64,000 nucleotides of DNA from Belnapia moabensis DSM 16746 (GTDB lineage Bacteria; Pseudomonadota; Alphaproteobacteria; Acetobacterales; Acetobacteraceae), in contig NZ_JQKB01000008.1 of assembly GCF_000745835.1 (NCBI RefSeq), forward strand, positions 1 to 64,000, in the 5' to 3' direction. The position numbers were made by a program, and so were the translations under genes. A model generated the notes under the pieces. It was not told the origin of the DNA, searched no databases, and saw only the letters and a program-made list of their open reading frames with translations. The first letter of the stretch is position 1. Each line of letters opens with the position of its first letter. Positions 29,029-36,979 of this stretch are shown in pieces.

Positions 29029-29901
29029 TCATGCCTCCGTCGCCATGAAGCGGAACCCGTCCCCCCAGCGCGTCACATGCCCGGTGGAGGGCGAGGGGAA
29101 ATGCGCCGTGCAGAGCAGCCGCCCGGTATCGCAATGGCATTCGAGGAAGCGCCGCCGCGTCTCCGCCGACTGCTTCTGGTCGGTATCCGCCCGCATCGAG
29201 ATTTCCGGGTAGCGCATCTGCAAGGGCGAGTGGATGAGGTCGCCGGTCAGCACCGCGGTCACCTCCTCCTTGCCGAGCTCCACCGCCACATGCCCCGGCG
29301 TATGCCCCGGCGTCGGCGTCAGCCGCAGGTGGTCGCCGATGCCATGGTCCGCGGCCACCAGCTCCGCCCGGCCTGCTTCCAGGATCGGCAGCACGCTGTC
29401 CTCGAAGATCGGATTCGGCGTCTCCTTCCGCGCCGCCTCCCAATGCGCCACCTCGCGCTCGGCGAAGACGTAGCGGGCCTTGGGGAAGGTCGGCACCCAG
29501 CGCCCGTTCTCCAGCCGCGTGTTCCAGCCGACATGATCGACATGCAGATGGGTGCACATGACGTAGTCGATGTCGCCGACCGAATACCCAGCCGCCGCCA
29601 GGTTGCGCTCCCAGGTGTCGTCGGTCTTCTGGTTCCAGAAGGGCTGCGCTCGCGGCTTGTGGTTGCCGACGCAGCTGTCGACCAGGATGGTGTGGTGCGG
29701 CGTGCGGATCACATAGCTCTGGATGGCGAGGCGAAGCTTGCCCGTCGCCGGGTCGATCGCCTGCGGCTCCAGCCAGTGGCGGTTCTCCTCCAACACCTCC
29801 GGCGCCAGGTTGGGGAAGAAAGTGAGTGGGTCGAAGAGCGGGCTTTCCTCCTCGATCACGCGGTGGATGGTGAGGTCACCCAGCTGGAAGCTCGTCCCCA
29901 T
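29029..29901 (-). CDS. MBL-fold metallo-hydrolase
   Basis: This 290-residue protein has the zinc motif THLHVDHVG (H118, H120, D122, H123), further ligands in TPGHTPGHV and TGDLIHSP, and a late His in CTAHFPSPSTGH. It resembles the AttM/AiiB-like and quorum-quenching-type MBL group in its N-terminal length and ILVDSCVGNHK segment, but lactonase activity is only a possibility. It heads a minus-strand unit with the FAD monooxygenase and COQ7-like gene. Confidence 0.85.
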   Translation of the reverse strand: MGTSFQLGDLTIHRVIEEESPLFDPLTFFPNLAPEVLEENRHWLEPQAIDPATGKLRLAIQSYVIRTPHHTILVDSCVGNHKPRAQPFWNQKTDDTWERNLAAAGYSVGDIDYVMCTHLHVDHVGWNTRLENGRWVPTFPKARYVFAEREVAHWEAARKETPNPIFEDSVLPILEAGRAELVAADHGIGDHLRLTPTPGHTPGHVAVELGKEEVTAVLTGDLIHSPLQMRYPEISMRADTDQKQSAETRRRFLECHCDTGRLLCTAHFPSPSTGHVTRWGDGFRFMATEA

Positions 29902-30014
29902 GGCCCGTCTCCGCCTTGTCCGGCAACAGTTTAGCGCGAAGCCGCCGCCCTCATACCCCTTGCATGACCCCAGGCCCGGCGCGAAGCTTCCCGCCGCGAG
30001 CGGAGGAACGGATC

Positions 30015-30899
30015 ATGGACGGGATGAGGAAGGTCGAATGCCCCTTCGACCGGACCGCGGAGACCATCGGCAATTCGGTCGAGCTCCAGCACGTCAACCT
30101 CCGCGTGCCCGACCAGGCGCTGGCGACGGCCTTCTACATCACCGGCCTCGGCCTGACCCGCGACCCCTACCTGATGACCGGCCTCGACAACATGTGGGCC
30201 AATGCCGGCGTCAGCCAGTTCCACCTGCCGACCGGCAAGGCGCAGGTGCTGCGCGGCGTGGTCGGCCTGGTGACACCGAGCCGGGAGCTGCTGCTGCACC
30301 AGCTCCACCGTGCCCGCCGCTGGCTGGAGGGCACGCGCTTCGCCTTCGCCGAGGCCGAGGGGCATGTCGACGTCACCTGCCCCTGGGGCAACCGCATGCG
30401 CGTCCACGCGCCTGACGCGGAGCGCTTCGGCCGGATCGCCCTCGGCATGCCCTATGTGCAGCTCGACGCGACCCCCGGCACGCTCCCCGGCATCGCCCGC
30501 TTCTACGAGCGGATCATCGGCGCCCCGGCCACGATGCACGACGGCGCGCTGCATATCCTCGTCGCCGCCGGCCAGTACCTGGTCTACCGCGAGACCGATG
30601 TGCCGCAACCGGAGTATGACGGCCACCACATCCAGCTCGCCTTCGCCGATTTCGGCGGCGTCCATGCGAAGCTCGCCGCGCGCGGCCTCGTCAGCCGCGA
30701 GGACAGCGAGCACCAGTACCGCTTCATCGACATCGTCGACCCGGAGGACGGGCGCCTGCTCTTCCAGGTGGAGCACGAGATCCGCAGCATGACGCACCCG
30801 CTCTTCCGCCGCCCGCTGGTCAACCGCAACCCTGCGATCAGCAACAACCTCTACGCGCCGGGGCACGAGGTCCTGGCGCCCTCCATGCCGCCCGCCTGA
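30015..30899 (+). CDS. Two-domain VOC-family protein
   Basis: This 294-residue protein contains two VOC modules. The first begins VELQHVNLRVPDQALATAFY and the second GMPYVQLDATPGTLPGIARF, ending near FIDIVDPEDGRLLFQVEHE. The layout is like extradiol dioxygenases or CppA-type proteins, but a full metal triad is not clear to me. ATG 30015 has GGAGGA at 30002-30007. It is followed ten bases later by a class II aldolase and then an epoxide hydrolase, so it may take part in a small catabolic operon. Confidence 0.8.
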   Translation: MDGMRKVECPFDRTAETIGNSVELQHVNLRVPDQALATAFYITGLGLTRDPYLMTGLDNMWANAGVSQFHLPTGKAQVLRGVVGLVTPSRELLLHQLHRARRWLEGTRFAFAEAEGHVDVTCPWGNRMRVHAPDAERFGRIALGMPYVQLDATPGTLPGIARFYERIIGAPATMHDGALHILVAAGQYLVYRETDVPQPEYDGHHIQLAFADFGGVHAKLAARGLVSREDSEHQYRFIDIVDPEDGRLLFQVEHEIRSMTHPLFRRPLVNRNPAISNNLYAPGHEVLAPSMPPA

Positions 30900-30909
30900 A
30901 GGACAAACC

Positions 30910-31698
30910 ATGGCCCACAGCCTCACCCCGCCCGCCGCCCCCGCCATCCTGCGCAACTCGGACCTCGACGCGGCCACGGTGGAGCAGGCGCGCATCGACC
31001 TCGCCGCCTGCTTCCGCATGGCGGCGAAGCTCGGCCTGCACGAGGGCATCTGCAACCATCTGAGCGCCATGGTGCCGGGGCGGGACGACCTGTTCCTGGT
31101 CAACCCCTATGGCTGGGGCTTCGCCGAGGTCACCGCCTCCCGCCTGCTGGTCTGCGACTTCCACGGCAATGTCGTCGCCGGCGAGGGCGTGCCGGAGGCG
31201 ACGGCCTTCTACATCCATGCCCGCGTCCACAAGAACGTCCCACGCGCCCGCGCCTGCTTCCACACCCATATGCCGAACGCGACGGCGCTCGCCATGCTGG
31301 AAGGCCCGCCCCTCGTTTGGGCCGGCCAGACGGCGCTGAAATTCTACGGCCGCACCGTGGTGGACGACGACTATGCCGGCCTGGCGCTGGACGAGGCCGA
31401 GGGCGACCGCATCGCCGCCAGCATCGGTGAGGCCGACATCGTCTTCATGCGCAACCACGGCATCATGGTGCTCGGCCCGACCATCGCCGAGGCCTGGGAC
31501 GATCTCTACTACCTCGAGCGCGCCTGCGAGGCGCAGCGCCTGGCGATGTCCACCGGCCGCCCGCTGAAGCCGGTGCCGCATGCGATGGCGCAGAAAACCT
31601 ACCTGCAGATGCGCGAGGGCGACCGCGAGAGCGCCCGGCTGCATCTGGAGAGCGTCAAGCGCATCCTCGCCGCGGAGGCGTCCGACTTCGCCAGCTAG
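30910..31698 (+). CDS. Class II aldolase/adducin family protein
   Basis: This 262-residue protein has the zinc-binding pair in FHTHMPN (H118, H120), a third His in MRNHGIMV and a candidate catalytic Glu96 in GVPEATAFYIHARVH. Enzymes of this fold are fuculose- or ribulose-phosphate aldolases, epimerases or decarboxylases. It lacks features that would define a sugar-phosphate substrate. It is co-directional with the VOC gene (10-base gap) and the epoxide hydrolase. Confidence 0.85.
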   Translation: MAHSLTPPAAPAILRNSDLDAATVEQARIDLAACFRMAAKLGLHEGICNHLSAMVPGRDDLFLVNPYGWGFAEVTASRLLVCDFHGNVVAGEGVPEATAFYIHARVHKNVPRARACFHTHMPNATALAMLEGPPLVWAGQTALKFYGRTVVDDDYAGLALDEAEGDRIAASIGEADIVFMRNHGIMVLGPTIAEAWDDLYYLERACEAQRLAMSTGRPLKPVPHAMAQKTYLQMREGDRESARLHLESVKRILAAEASDFAS

Positions 31699-31735
31699 AG
31701 CGGTTTCCGTTCGCACTGGCTCACGGACCCCGCTC
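31698..31735. repeat. Intergenic stem-loop of the GAGCGGTTTCCG type
   Basis: Nested inverted arms: GAGCGG (31698-31703) with CCGCTC (31730-31735), and TCCGT (31706-31710) with ACGGA (31723-31727), around a 12-base loop. It begins within the aldolase stop codon. From memory, similar AGAGCGGTTTCCG stem-loops recur between genes in Rhodospirillales; only this copy was noticed here. It may act in transcript termination or processing. Confidence 0.45.
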
Positions 31736-31753
31736 CAGACCGGGAGACGCTGC

Positions 31754-32719
31754 ATGCCGATCACCCACCGCAGCCTCGCCGCCAACGGCATCACCCTTCA
31801 TGTCGCGGAGGCGGGGGAGGGGCCGCCGGTGCTGCTCTGCCATGGCTTCCCCGAATCCTGGCGCTCCTGGCGCCACCAGATGAAGGCGCTGGCCGAGGCC
31901 GGCTTCCACGCCATCGCCCCCGACATGCGCGGCTATGGCGGGAGCGAGGCGCCGGCGGCGATCGAGGACTACACGCTTCTCCACCTCGTCGGCGACATGG
32001 TCGGCCTGCTGGATGCGCTCGGCCTGCCCCAGGCCGCGATCGTGGGCCATGACTGGGGCGCCCCCGTCGCCTGGAACGCCGCCTTGTTGCGGCCGGACCG
32101 CTTCCTCGCCGTCGCCGGGCTGAGCGTGCCCTTCGCCCCGCGCGGCCCCACGAGCCCCATCGAGGCATTGCGCCGCGCCGGCCGCCACAGCTTCTACCAG
32201 CTCTGGTTCCAGGAGCCGGGTATCGCCGAGGCCGATCTCGAAGGCGATGCGGAAGTCACGCTCCGCCGCACCCTCTGGTCCCTTTCGGGCGACCCGCCCG
32301 AGCCCGAGCGCTGGCGCCCGGACCTGCCCGAGGCCGGCTTCCTTGCCAGCCTCGCCGAACCGCCCGCGCTCCCCGCCTGGCTCCCGGCCGAGGAGTTGGC
32401 GGAACTCACCGCCATCTACCGTCGCACCGGCTTCCGCGGCGGGTTGAACTGGTACCGCAACATCCATCGCAACTGGCAGCTGATGGCCCCCTTCGCCGGC
32501 CTCTCCCTGCGTCAGCCGAGCCTCTTCATCACCGGCACCGCCGATCCCGTGCTCGGCTGGACGAAGCCGGCGGTGGAGGCGCTGCCGCAGCGCCTTCCCG
32601 GCTTGCGCGGCTCCGTGCTGCTGGAAGGCATCGGCCATTGGGTGCAGCAGGAGGCGCCGGAGCCGGTGAACCGGGCCCTGATCGATTTCCTGCGCGGCGT
32701 CGCCATCGCATCGAATTGA
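31754..32719 (+). CDS. Epoxide hydrolase-like alpha/beta hydrolase
   Basis: This 321-residue protein has the epoxide hydrolase motifs: HGFPESW (30-36, oxyanion region), the nucleophile D100 in GHDWGAPVAWN, a cap domain with aromatic residues and the late His in GIGHWVQQEAP. An Asp in TGTADPVLGW completes the likely triad. An Asp nucleophile means an epoxide hydrolase or haloalkane dehalogenase rather than an esterase. It is the last gene of the VOC-aldolase-hydrolase set and is followed by a hairpin. Confidence 0.87.
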   Translation: MPITHRSLAANGITLHVAEAGEGPPVLLCHGFPESWRSWRHQMKALAEAGFHAIAPDMRGYGGSEAPAAIEDYTLLHLVGDMVGLLDALGLPQAAIVGHDWGAPVAWNAALLRPDRFLAVAGLSVPFAPRGPTSPIEALRRAGRHSFYQLWFQEPGIAEADLEGDAEVTLRRTLWSLSGDPPEPERWRPDLPEAGFLASLAEPPALPAWLPAEELAELTAIYRRTGFRGGLNWYRNIHRNWQLMAPFAGLSLRQPSLFITGTADPVLGWTKPAVEALPQRLPGLRGSVLLEGIGHWVQQEAPEPVNRALIDFLRGVAIASN

Positions 32720-32723
32720 CATT

Positions 32724-32741
32724 CCGGCGGCTTTCCGCCGG
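32724..32741 (+). terminator. Hairpin after the epoxide hydrolase gene
   Basis: A perfect 7-base stem CCGGCGG / CCGCCGG with a CTTT loop lies four bases after the stop codon. There is no strong T run after it, so it is a possible terminator or transcript-end stabiliser. Confidence 0.5.
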
Positions 32742-32807
32742 CTTCCTGCCACAAGCCCGTCACGATCCAGCTGTTTCATCCATCACAGACCCAAGGAGGG
32801 TTGTGTG

Positions 32808-33185
32808 ATGAAACTTCGTATCGCCGCCGCTGCGGCCCTGGTCGCCACTGCCGCTCTCGCCGCCCCCGCCGCCCAGGCACAAGGCTGGCATCGCGGCGGC
32901 TATGGTGGTGGCTGGGGCGGCCCGCACCACCACCGCGGTGGCGGTGGCGGCGCTGTCGTCGCCGGCGTGATCGGCGGCCTGGCGCTCGGCGCGCTGGCGG
33001 CCGGTGCGGCCAATGCCTATGCCGCGCCCCCGCCGCCGGTCTACTATGCCCCGCCGCCCCCGCCAGTGGTCTATGCACCGCCGCCGCGGGTCTACTATGC
33101 GCCCCCGCCGGCCTATTATGCCCCGCCGCCGGCCTACTACGCGCCGCCCCCGCCGGTGGTCTATCGCCCCGCTTACGCCTGGTAG
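32808..33185 (+). CDS. Small exported Gly/His- and Pro/Tyr-rich protein
   Basis: This 125-residue protein has a signal peptide (about residues 1-25, cleaved after AQAQ). A Gly/His-rich stretch follows, then a hydrophobic Gly/Ala segment (VVAGVIGGLALGALAAGAA) and a C-terminal run of tandem YYAPPP/VYAPPP repeats. It resembles small cell-envelope proteins of unknown function that carry glycine-zipper and proline-rich regions. The start ATG 32808 has AAGGAGGG at 32793-32800; GTG 32805 is adjacent. It stands alone between a terminator hairpin and a gene relic. Confidence 0.8.
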   Translation: MKLRIAAAAALVATAALAAPAAQAQGWHRGGYGGGWGGPHHHRGGGGGAVVAGVIGGLALGALAAGAANAYAAPPPPVYYAPPPPPVVYAPPPRVYYAPPPAYYAPPPAYYAPPPPVVYRPAYAW

Positions 33186-33265
33186 GGCAGGGACCTGACC
33201 ACCCGGGCCGGGTTGCCCGCGACGAGCACCCCGGCCGGCACATTCCGCATCTCCCGCTCGGTCAT
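33173..33265 (-). pseudogene. Relic of a hexapeptide-repeat acetyltransferase C-terminus
   Basis: A 30-residue minus-strand frame starting at ATG 33265 reads NVPAGVLVAGNPARVVRSLP. That is the typical C-terminal end of left-handed beta-helix acyltransferases such as serine or maltose O-acetyltransferases. The rest of such a gene is absent; the ATG overlaps the stop of the NUDIX gene (ATGA, 33262-33265). Either a deletion fused this tail to the NUDIX gene end, or a tiny coupled ORF survives. It overlaps the 3' end of the small exported protein gene by 13 bases. Confidence 0.5.
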
Positions 33266-34116
33266 GCGCCCTGCTCCAGCCCGCGCCGCAAGGCCCGGCC
33301 TTCCTCGCTGGCAGGGTCGATCAGCCCCTCGCGCAGGAAGAGGTCGATCAGCACCAGGTTCACGTTGAACTTGACCTTCTCCGTGTCCCGCACCGCCTCA
33401 TAGAGCCGCCGCACCGGCCACAGCTCGAACCTCTCCACCTCGCCATCCGCCGGTACCGGGGTGAACGCCTCCGGCAACTCCAGATCGAAGGCATGCAGGA
33501 TGTCCCGCCGCATCCCCTCGCCATGCCGCATGACATAGGAGAGCCGCGCCACCTTCCGCGCCCGCCCGGCCAGCTCGGGCGGTATCGAGGCCTCCTCCGC
33601 CGCCTCCTTCACCAGGCATTGCATCGGGTCGAGACCCGCCGGGATTCCGCCCGCCACCACATGGTCGAGTTGCCCCGGCGCCACCGGCTTGCTCCGCGCG
33701 CGCACCCCCACCCAGACCTGCAGCCCATCCGCACGCCGCACCAGCCCGTTGAGATGCACTCCCTCCGCCCGCACCCCGAAGGCCGGGATCGCGCCCCGGT
33801 CCAGCAGCGCCAGCACCGCCCCCTCCGGCTCCGCCCGCACGTCGAAAGCCTCATCCCTCAGCGTGAAGAACCCCCGCCCCGCCAGCGAGCGGGTCACCGC
33901 CGCCAGCGCCTCCGCCCGCGCCGCCACTCCGCGCAGCCGGCCGGCCAGCGTCACCCCCTCGGCATCGAAATGGAAGTCGCGCGGAAAGAAGGTCAGCGCC
34001 CGCGCCAGCTCCGCCCCGAGCCAGCCCACCTGTGCCCCCGCGATGCGGAAGGGGATGAAGCCGGCCGGGGAGGGCAGGTCGTTGCAGGACTCGATATGGC
34101 GCATGAAGGGACTCAT
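33262..34116 (-). CDS. NUDIX hydrolase with N-terminal DUF4743 domain
   Basis: This 284-residue protein has a DUF4743-type N-terminal half (1-120, SCNDLPSPAGFIPFRIAGAQ) and a NUDIX domain whose box reads GGIPAGLDPMQCLVKEAAEE with Asp, Lys and Ser in place of the usual first Glu, Arg and Gly. This combination is seen in plant/yeast Tnr3-like and alphaproteobacterial proteins that act on damaged thiamine diphosphates or related compounds. Catalytic glutamates of the second part (EAAEE) are kept. The start ATG 34116 has a weak ribosome site; ATG 34104 is possible. Confidence 0.82.
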   Translation of the reverse strand: MSPFMRHIESCNDLPSPAGFIPFRIAGAQVGWLGAELARALTFFPRDFHFDAEGVTLAGRLRGVAARAEALAAVTRSLAGRGFFTLRDEAFDVRAEPEGAVLALLDRGAIPAFGVRAEGVHLNGLVRRADGLQVWVGVRARSKPVAPGQLDHVVAGGIPAGLDPMQCLVKEAAEEASIPPELAGRARKVARLSYVMRHGEGMRRDILHAFDLELPEAFTPVPADGEVERFELWPVRRLYEAVRDTEKVKFNVNLVLIDLFLREGLIDPASEEGRALRRGLEQGA

Positions 34117-34198
34117 CCTGTAGGTCTACCGCCCGGCGTCCCCTCCCGGCCATATGGCCCGTTTGCCCCGCCGCCGTTCGGGCCTATGTCCCAGGCGC

Positions 34199-36067
34199 AT
34201 GAGCCACTCCGCCGCCCCTGAAGAACGCAGCCATTTCCGCACGCTGCTCACCCTCGCCCCCTGGCTCTGGCCGAAGGGCGAGCCCGGCCTGCGCGCGCGG
34301 GTGGTCATCGCCCTGGCGCTGCTGGTGGTGGCGAAGGGCGCCAATGTCCTCGTTCCCATCGTCTATGCCCGCGCCGTCGACGCGCTGGGGCCGCAGGCGG
34401 GCGGCATCGCCACCATCCCCATCGCGCTGGTGATCGGCTACGGCCTGCTGCGCGCGGCCAGCGCCGGCTTCGCCGAGCTGCGCGATGCCGTCTTCGTGAA
34501 GGTTCAGGCCCGCGCCTCGCGCCGGATCGCGCTGGAGGTCTTCCAGCATTTGCACGCGCTCTCGATGCGCTTCCACATGGACCGGCAGACCGGCGGTCTC
34601 TCCCGCGTCATCGAGCGCGGCTCGCGCGGCATCACCTTCGTGCTCGACTTCATGCTGTTCAGCATCGTCCCGACCCTGCTCGAGATCGTGCTGGTGACGG
34701 TGATCCTGTGGGGAATGTTCGACTTCTCATATGCCGCGGTCACCTTCGGCACCATCGCCGTCTACATCGCCTTCACGCTGATGTTCACCGACTGGCGACT
34801 CCGCTTCCGCCGCGAGATGAACGCGATGGACCAGGACGCCAACACCAAGGCCATCGACAGCCTGCTCAACTACGAGACGGTGAAGTACTTCAACAACGAG
34901 GCGCATGAGGAGCGGCGCTACGACTCGTCGCTGGCCCGCTACGAGCGGGCCTATAGCCGCTCCGAGGTCACGCTCAACATGCTGAATGGCGGCCAAGCGG
35001 CGATCATCGCCATCGGCCTCACCCTCGTCATGCTGATGGCAGCCCGTGGTGTCGCCGCCGGCCAGATGTCGGTCGGTGACTTCGTGCTGGTGAACACCTA
35101 CCTCATCCAGCTCTACCTGCCGCTCAACTTCCTCGGCTTCGTCTACCGCGAGATGAAGCAGTCGCTCACCGACATGGAGGCGATGTTCCGCCTGCTCCGC
35201 GAGGAGCGCGAGGTGGCCGACGCGCCCGATGCTCGCCCGCTCGCCGCCGGCCCCGGCGAACTCACCTTCGAGGATGTCCGCTTCGGCTACCGCCCCGACC
35301 GCACGATCCTGAAAGGTGTCTCCTTCCACGTCCCGCCCGGCAGGACGCTGGCGATCGTCGGCCCGACAGGCGCCGGCAAGTCCACCATCTCCCGCTTGCT
35401 CTTCCGCTTCTACGACGCAACCGGCGGCCGCATCCTGCTCGACGGCCAGCCGATCGAGAGCGTGACCCAGGCCTCGCTCCGCGCCGCCATCGGCGTGGTG
35501 CCGCAGGACACGGTGCTGTTCAACGACACCATCCGCTACAACATCGCCTATGGCCGCCCCGATGCGACGGAGGAGGAGATCGTCCGCGCCGCGAAGCTCG
35601 CCCAGGTGCATGACTTCGTCGAGCGCCTGCCGGAGGGCTACCGCACCATGGTCGGCGAGCGTGGCCTCAAGCTCTCGGGCGGCGAGAAGCAGCGCGTCGC
35701 CATCGCGCGCACCATATTGAAGGACCCGCGCATCCTGGTGCTGGATGAGGCGACCAGCGCCCTCGACACCCGCACCGAGCAGGAGATCCAAGCCGCGCTG
35801 CGCCAGATCTCGGCCGACCGCACCACCCTCGTCATCGCCCATCGCCTCTCGACGGTGGTGGAGGCCGACGAGATCATCGTGCTGCAGGATGGCCGCATCG
35901 TCGAGCGCGGCAACCATGGCGAGCTGACCGCCCGCGACGGGCTCTATGCCGAGATGTGGCGCCGCCAGTCGGAAGCGGTCGCCATGGCCGAGGCGGCGGC
36001 GGCGGCCCAGCGCGCCGCCGATCTCGACCAGCCCCGCATCCGCCTCGGCGAGGCGACGGCCGACTGA
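34199..36067 (+). CDS. ATM1-type ABC exporter (fused permease and ATPase)
   Basis: This 622-residue half-transporter has about six membrane helices (residues 33-320) and an ATPase domain with Walker A GPTGAGKST (388-396), signature LSGGEKQ (492-498) and Walker B ILVLDEATS (512-520). The segment NYETVKYFNNE (224-234) is the glutathione-site signature of ATM1/HMT1 exporters, which move glutathione-metal or glutathione-persulfide conjugates. ATG 34199 (MSHSAAPEE) fits the family start better than the upstream open frame from 34154. The C-terminal tail is Ala-rich. Confidence 0.92.
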   Translation: MSHSAAPEERSHFRTLLTLAPWLWPKGEPGLRARVVIALALLVVAKGANVLVPIVYARAVDALGPQAGGIATIPIALVIGYGLLRAASAGFAELRDAVFVKVQARASRRIALEVFQHLHALSMRFHMDRQTGGLSRVIERGSRGITFVLDFMLFSIVPTLLEIVLVTVILWGMFDFSYAAVTFGTIAVYIAFTLMFTDWRLRFRREMNAMDQDANTKAIDSLLNYETVKYFNNEAHEERRYDSSLARYERAYSRSEVTLNMLNGGQAAIIAIGLTLVMLMAARGVAAGQMSVGDFVLVNTYLIQLYLPLNFLGFVYREMKQSLTDMEAMFRLLREEREVADAPDARPLAAGPGELTFEDVRFGYRPDRTILKGVSFHVPPGRTLAIVGPTGAGKSTISRLLFRFYDATGGRILLDGQPIESVTQASLRAAIGVVPQDTVLFNDTIRYNIAYGRPDATEEEIVRAAKLAQVHDFVERLPEGYRTMVGERGLKLSGGEKQRVAIARTILKDPRILVLDEATSALDTRTEQEIQAALRQISADRTTLVIAHRLSTVVEADEIIVLQDGRIVERGNHGELTARDGLYAEMWRRQSEAVAMAEAAAAAQRAADLDQPRIRLGEATAD

Positions 36068-36125
36068 GGGGTTTTCGCCGCCCCCCGGAAACCCTATCTG
36101 CCGCATCGAATAAGGAGCGCATGGC

Positions 36126-36392
36126 ATGCAATTGGACCCCCAGGGCGTGGCCCCCGACGACCTCAGCCACGCCGGCTCGGTGGTGGACAAGGCGATCGAG
36201 TACATGATGGAGCAGAACATCGCCCCCATCTCGGCCGCCTCCGCGCTGCTCGGCGGCGCGCTCGGCCTGCTGGCCCGCACAATGGACGACCGCTCCATCT
36301 CCGGCGTGCTGCGCAACGCGTTGGCGAGCGTCGAGAGCGGCGAGCTGCGCGAGATGCGCGACCAGCTTCCGGGCGGCGACGCCCATCCTTGA
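36126..36392 (+). CDS. Small hypothetical protein (88 residues)
   Basis: Not recognised. The protein has an acidic N-terminus, a central hydrophobic stretch (PISAASALLGGALGLLARTM, about 34-53) and a charged C-terminus (LRNALASVESGELREMRDQL). It may be a small helical or peripheral membrane protein. ATG 36126 is placed eight bases after an AAGGAG ribosome site; the nearby ATG 36121 is in another frame. It is 58 bases downstream of the ABC exporter and may be co-transcribed. Confidence 0.65.
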   Translation: MQLDPQGVAPDDLSHAGSVVDKAIEYMMEQNIAPISAASALLGGALGLLARTMDDRSISGVLRNALASVESGELREMRDQLPGGDAHP

Positions 36393-36395
36393 TGT

Positions 36396-36417
36396 TGCGG
36401 TGCATGATGCACCCGCA
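36396..36417 (+). terminator. Imperfect hairpin after the 88-residue protein gene
   Basis: Arms TGCGGTGCA and TGCACCCGCA pair with one bulged base around TGA, starting four bases after the stop. A TTTTTT run follows only about 22 bases later (36440-36445), so it is not a canonical terminator. Confidence 0.35.
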
Positions 36418-36520
36418 TCCATCCTCACATTCTTCGTGATTTTTTAATCGAAACGGTCTTACTCCTGCGTCGGGTCGTGGCACGGATCGCCAGGCTGCCG
36501 CCCGTTGCACGGAGAAGCCG

Positions 36521-36862
36521 ATGTTCCGCCGCTACGCCCTGTCCCTTGCCCTGCTCGGCACCCTCGCCGCCGGCCAGGCCTCCGCCCAAGGCTGCGACAC
36601 CTCCATCGAGGTCGTGAACAGTTCGGGCGCGCAGGTGGACGAGCTGTATTTCAACCCGACCAGCAACAGCAATTGGGGCCGCGACCGCCTGGGCGAGAAT
36701 GTGCTGACGCCGGGCCGCAAGGTCAGCTTCCGCCCTGGCCGCGGCGGCAATTACGACTTCCGCGTGGTCTGGAGCGGTGGGCGCGGGGCAGAGATCCGCA
36801 GCGTCAACATCTGCGAGGTCAGCCGCATCGTCGTCGGCCGCGGCAGCCTGCTGGCGGAATAG
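36521..36862 (+). CDS. Small exported protein of unknown function
   Basis: This 113-residue protein has a clear signal peptide (MFRRYALSLALLGTLAAGQA, cleaved after ASA) followed by a short beta-rich domain. Conserved-looking segments are VVNSSGAQVDELYFNPTSNS, WGRDRLGENVLTPGRKVSF and a final VNICEVSRIVVG. Two cysteines (CDT near the mature N-terminus and NIC near the end) could pair. Similar small periplasmic or secreted domains are widespread in Acetobacteraceae, often tandem, with no known role. GGAGAAG precedes ATG 36521. Confidence 0.75.
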   Translation: MFRRYALSLALLGTLAAGQASAQGCDTSIEVVNSSGAQVDELYFNPTSNSNWGRDRLGENVLTPGRKVSFRPGRGGNYDFRVVWSGGRGAEIRSVNICEVSRIVVGRGSLLAE

Positions 36863-36880
36863 CCTGCTTCCGGCATGTGC

Positions 36881-36905
36881 CCTTCCGCGGCTTTGCCGCG
36901 GAAGG
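36881..36905. terminator. Bidirectional terminator hairpin
   Basis: A perfect 11-base stem CCTTCCGCGGC / GCCGCGGAAGG with a TTT loop lies between two convergent genes (ends at 36862 and 36980). It can serve both strands. A second, GC-only hairpin (GCCGC around GCA) follows near 36950-36970. Confidence 0.65.
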
Positions 36906-36979
36906 CGGAGCGAGGTGCTGAAGGCAAGGCACCATCCGGGGCTCCCACGGCGCCGCGCAGCGGCGTCGCGAGGACCCAC

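Noticed and set aside
33100-33185. CRISPR-like or minisatellite array in the CCGCCGCCC-rich stretch
   Set aside because: The repeats are codon-level Pro/Tyr repeats inside a signal-peptide-bearing gene, without spacers.
36396-36445. A small RNA or strong terminator between 36.39 and 36.52 kb
   Set aside because: The hairpin has a bulge and the T run is too far downstream; there is not enough evidence for an RNA gene.
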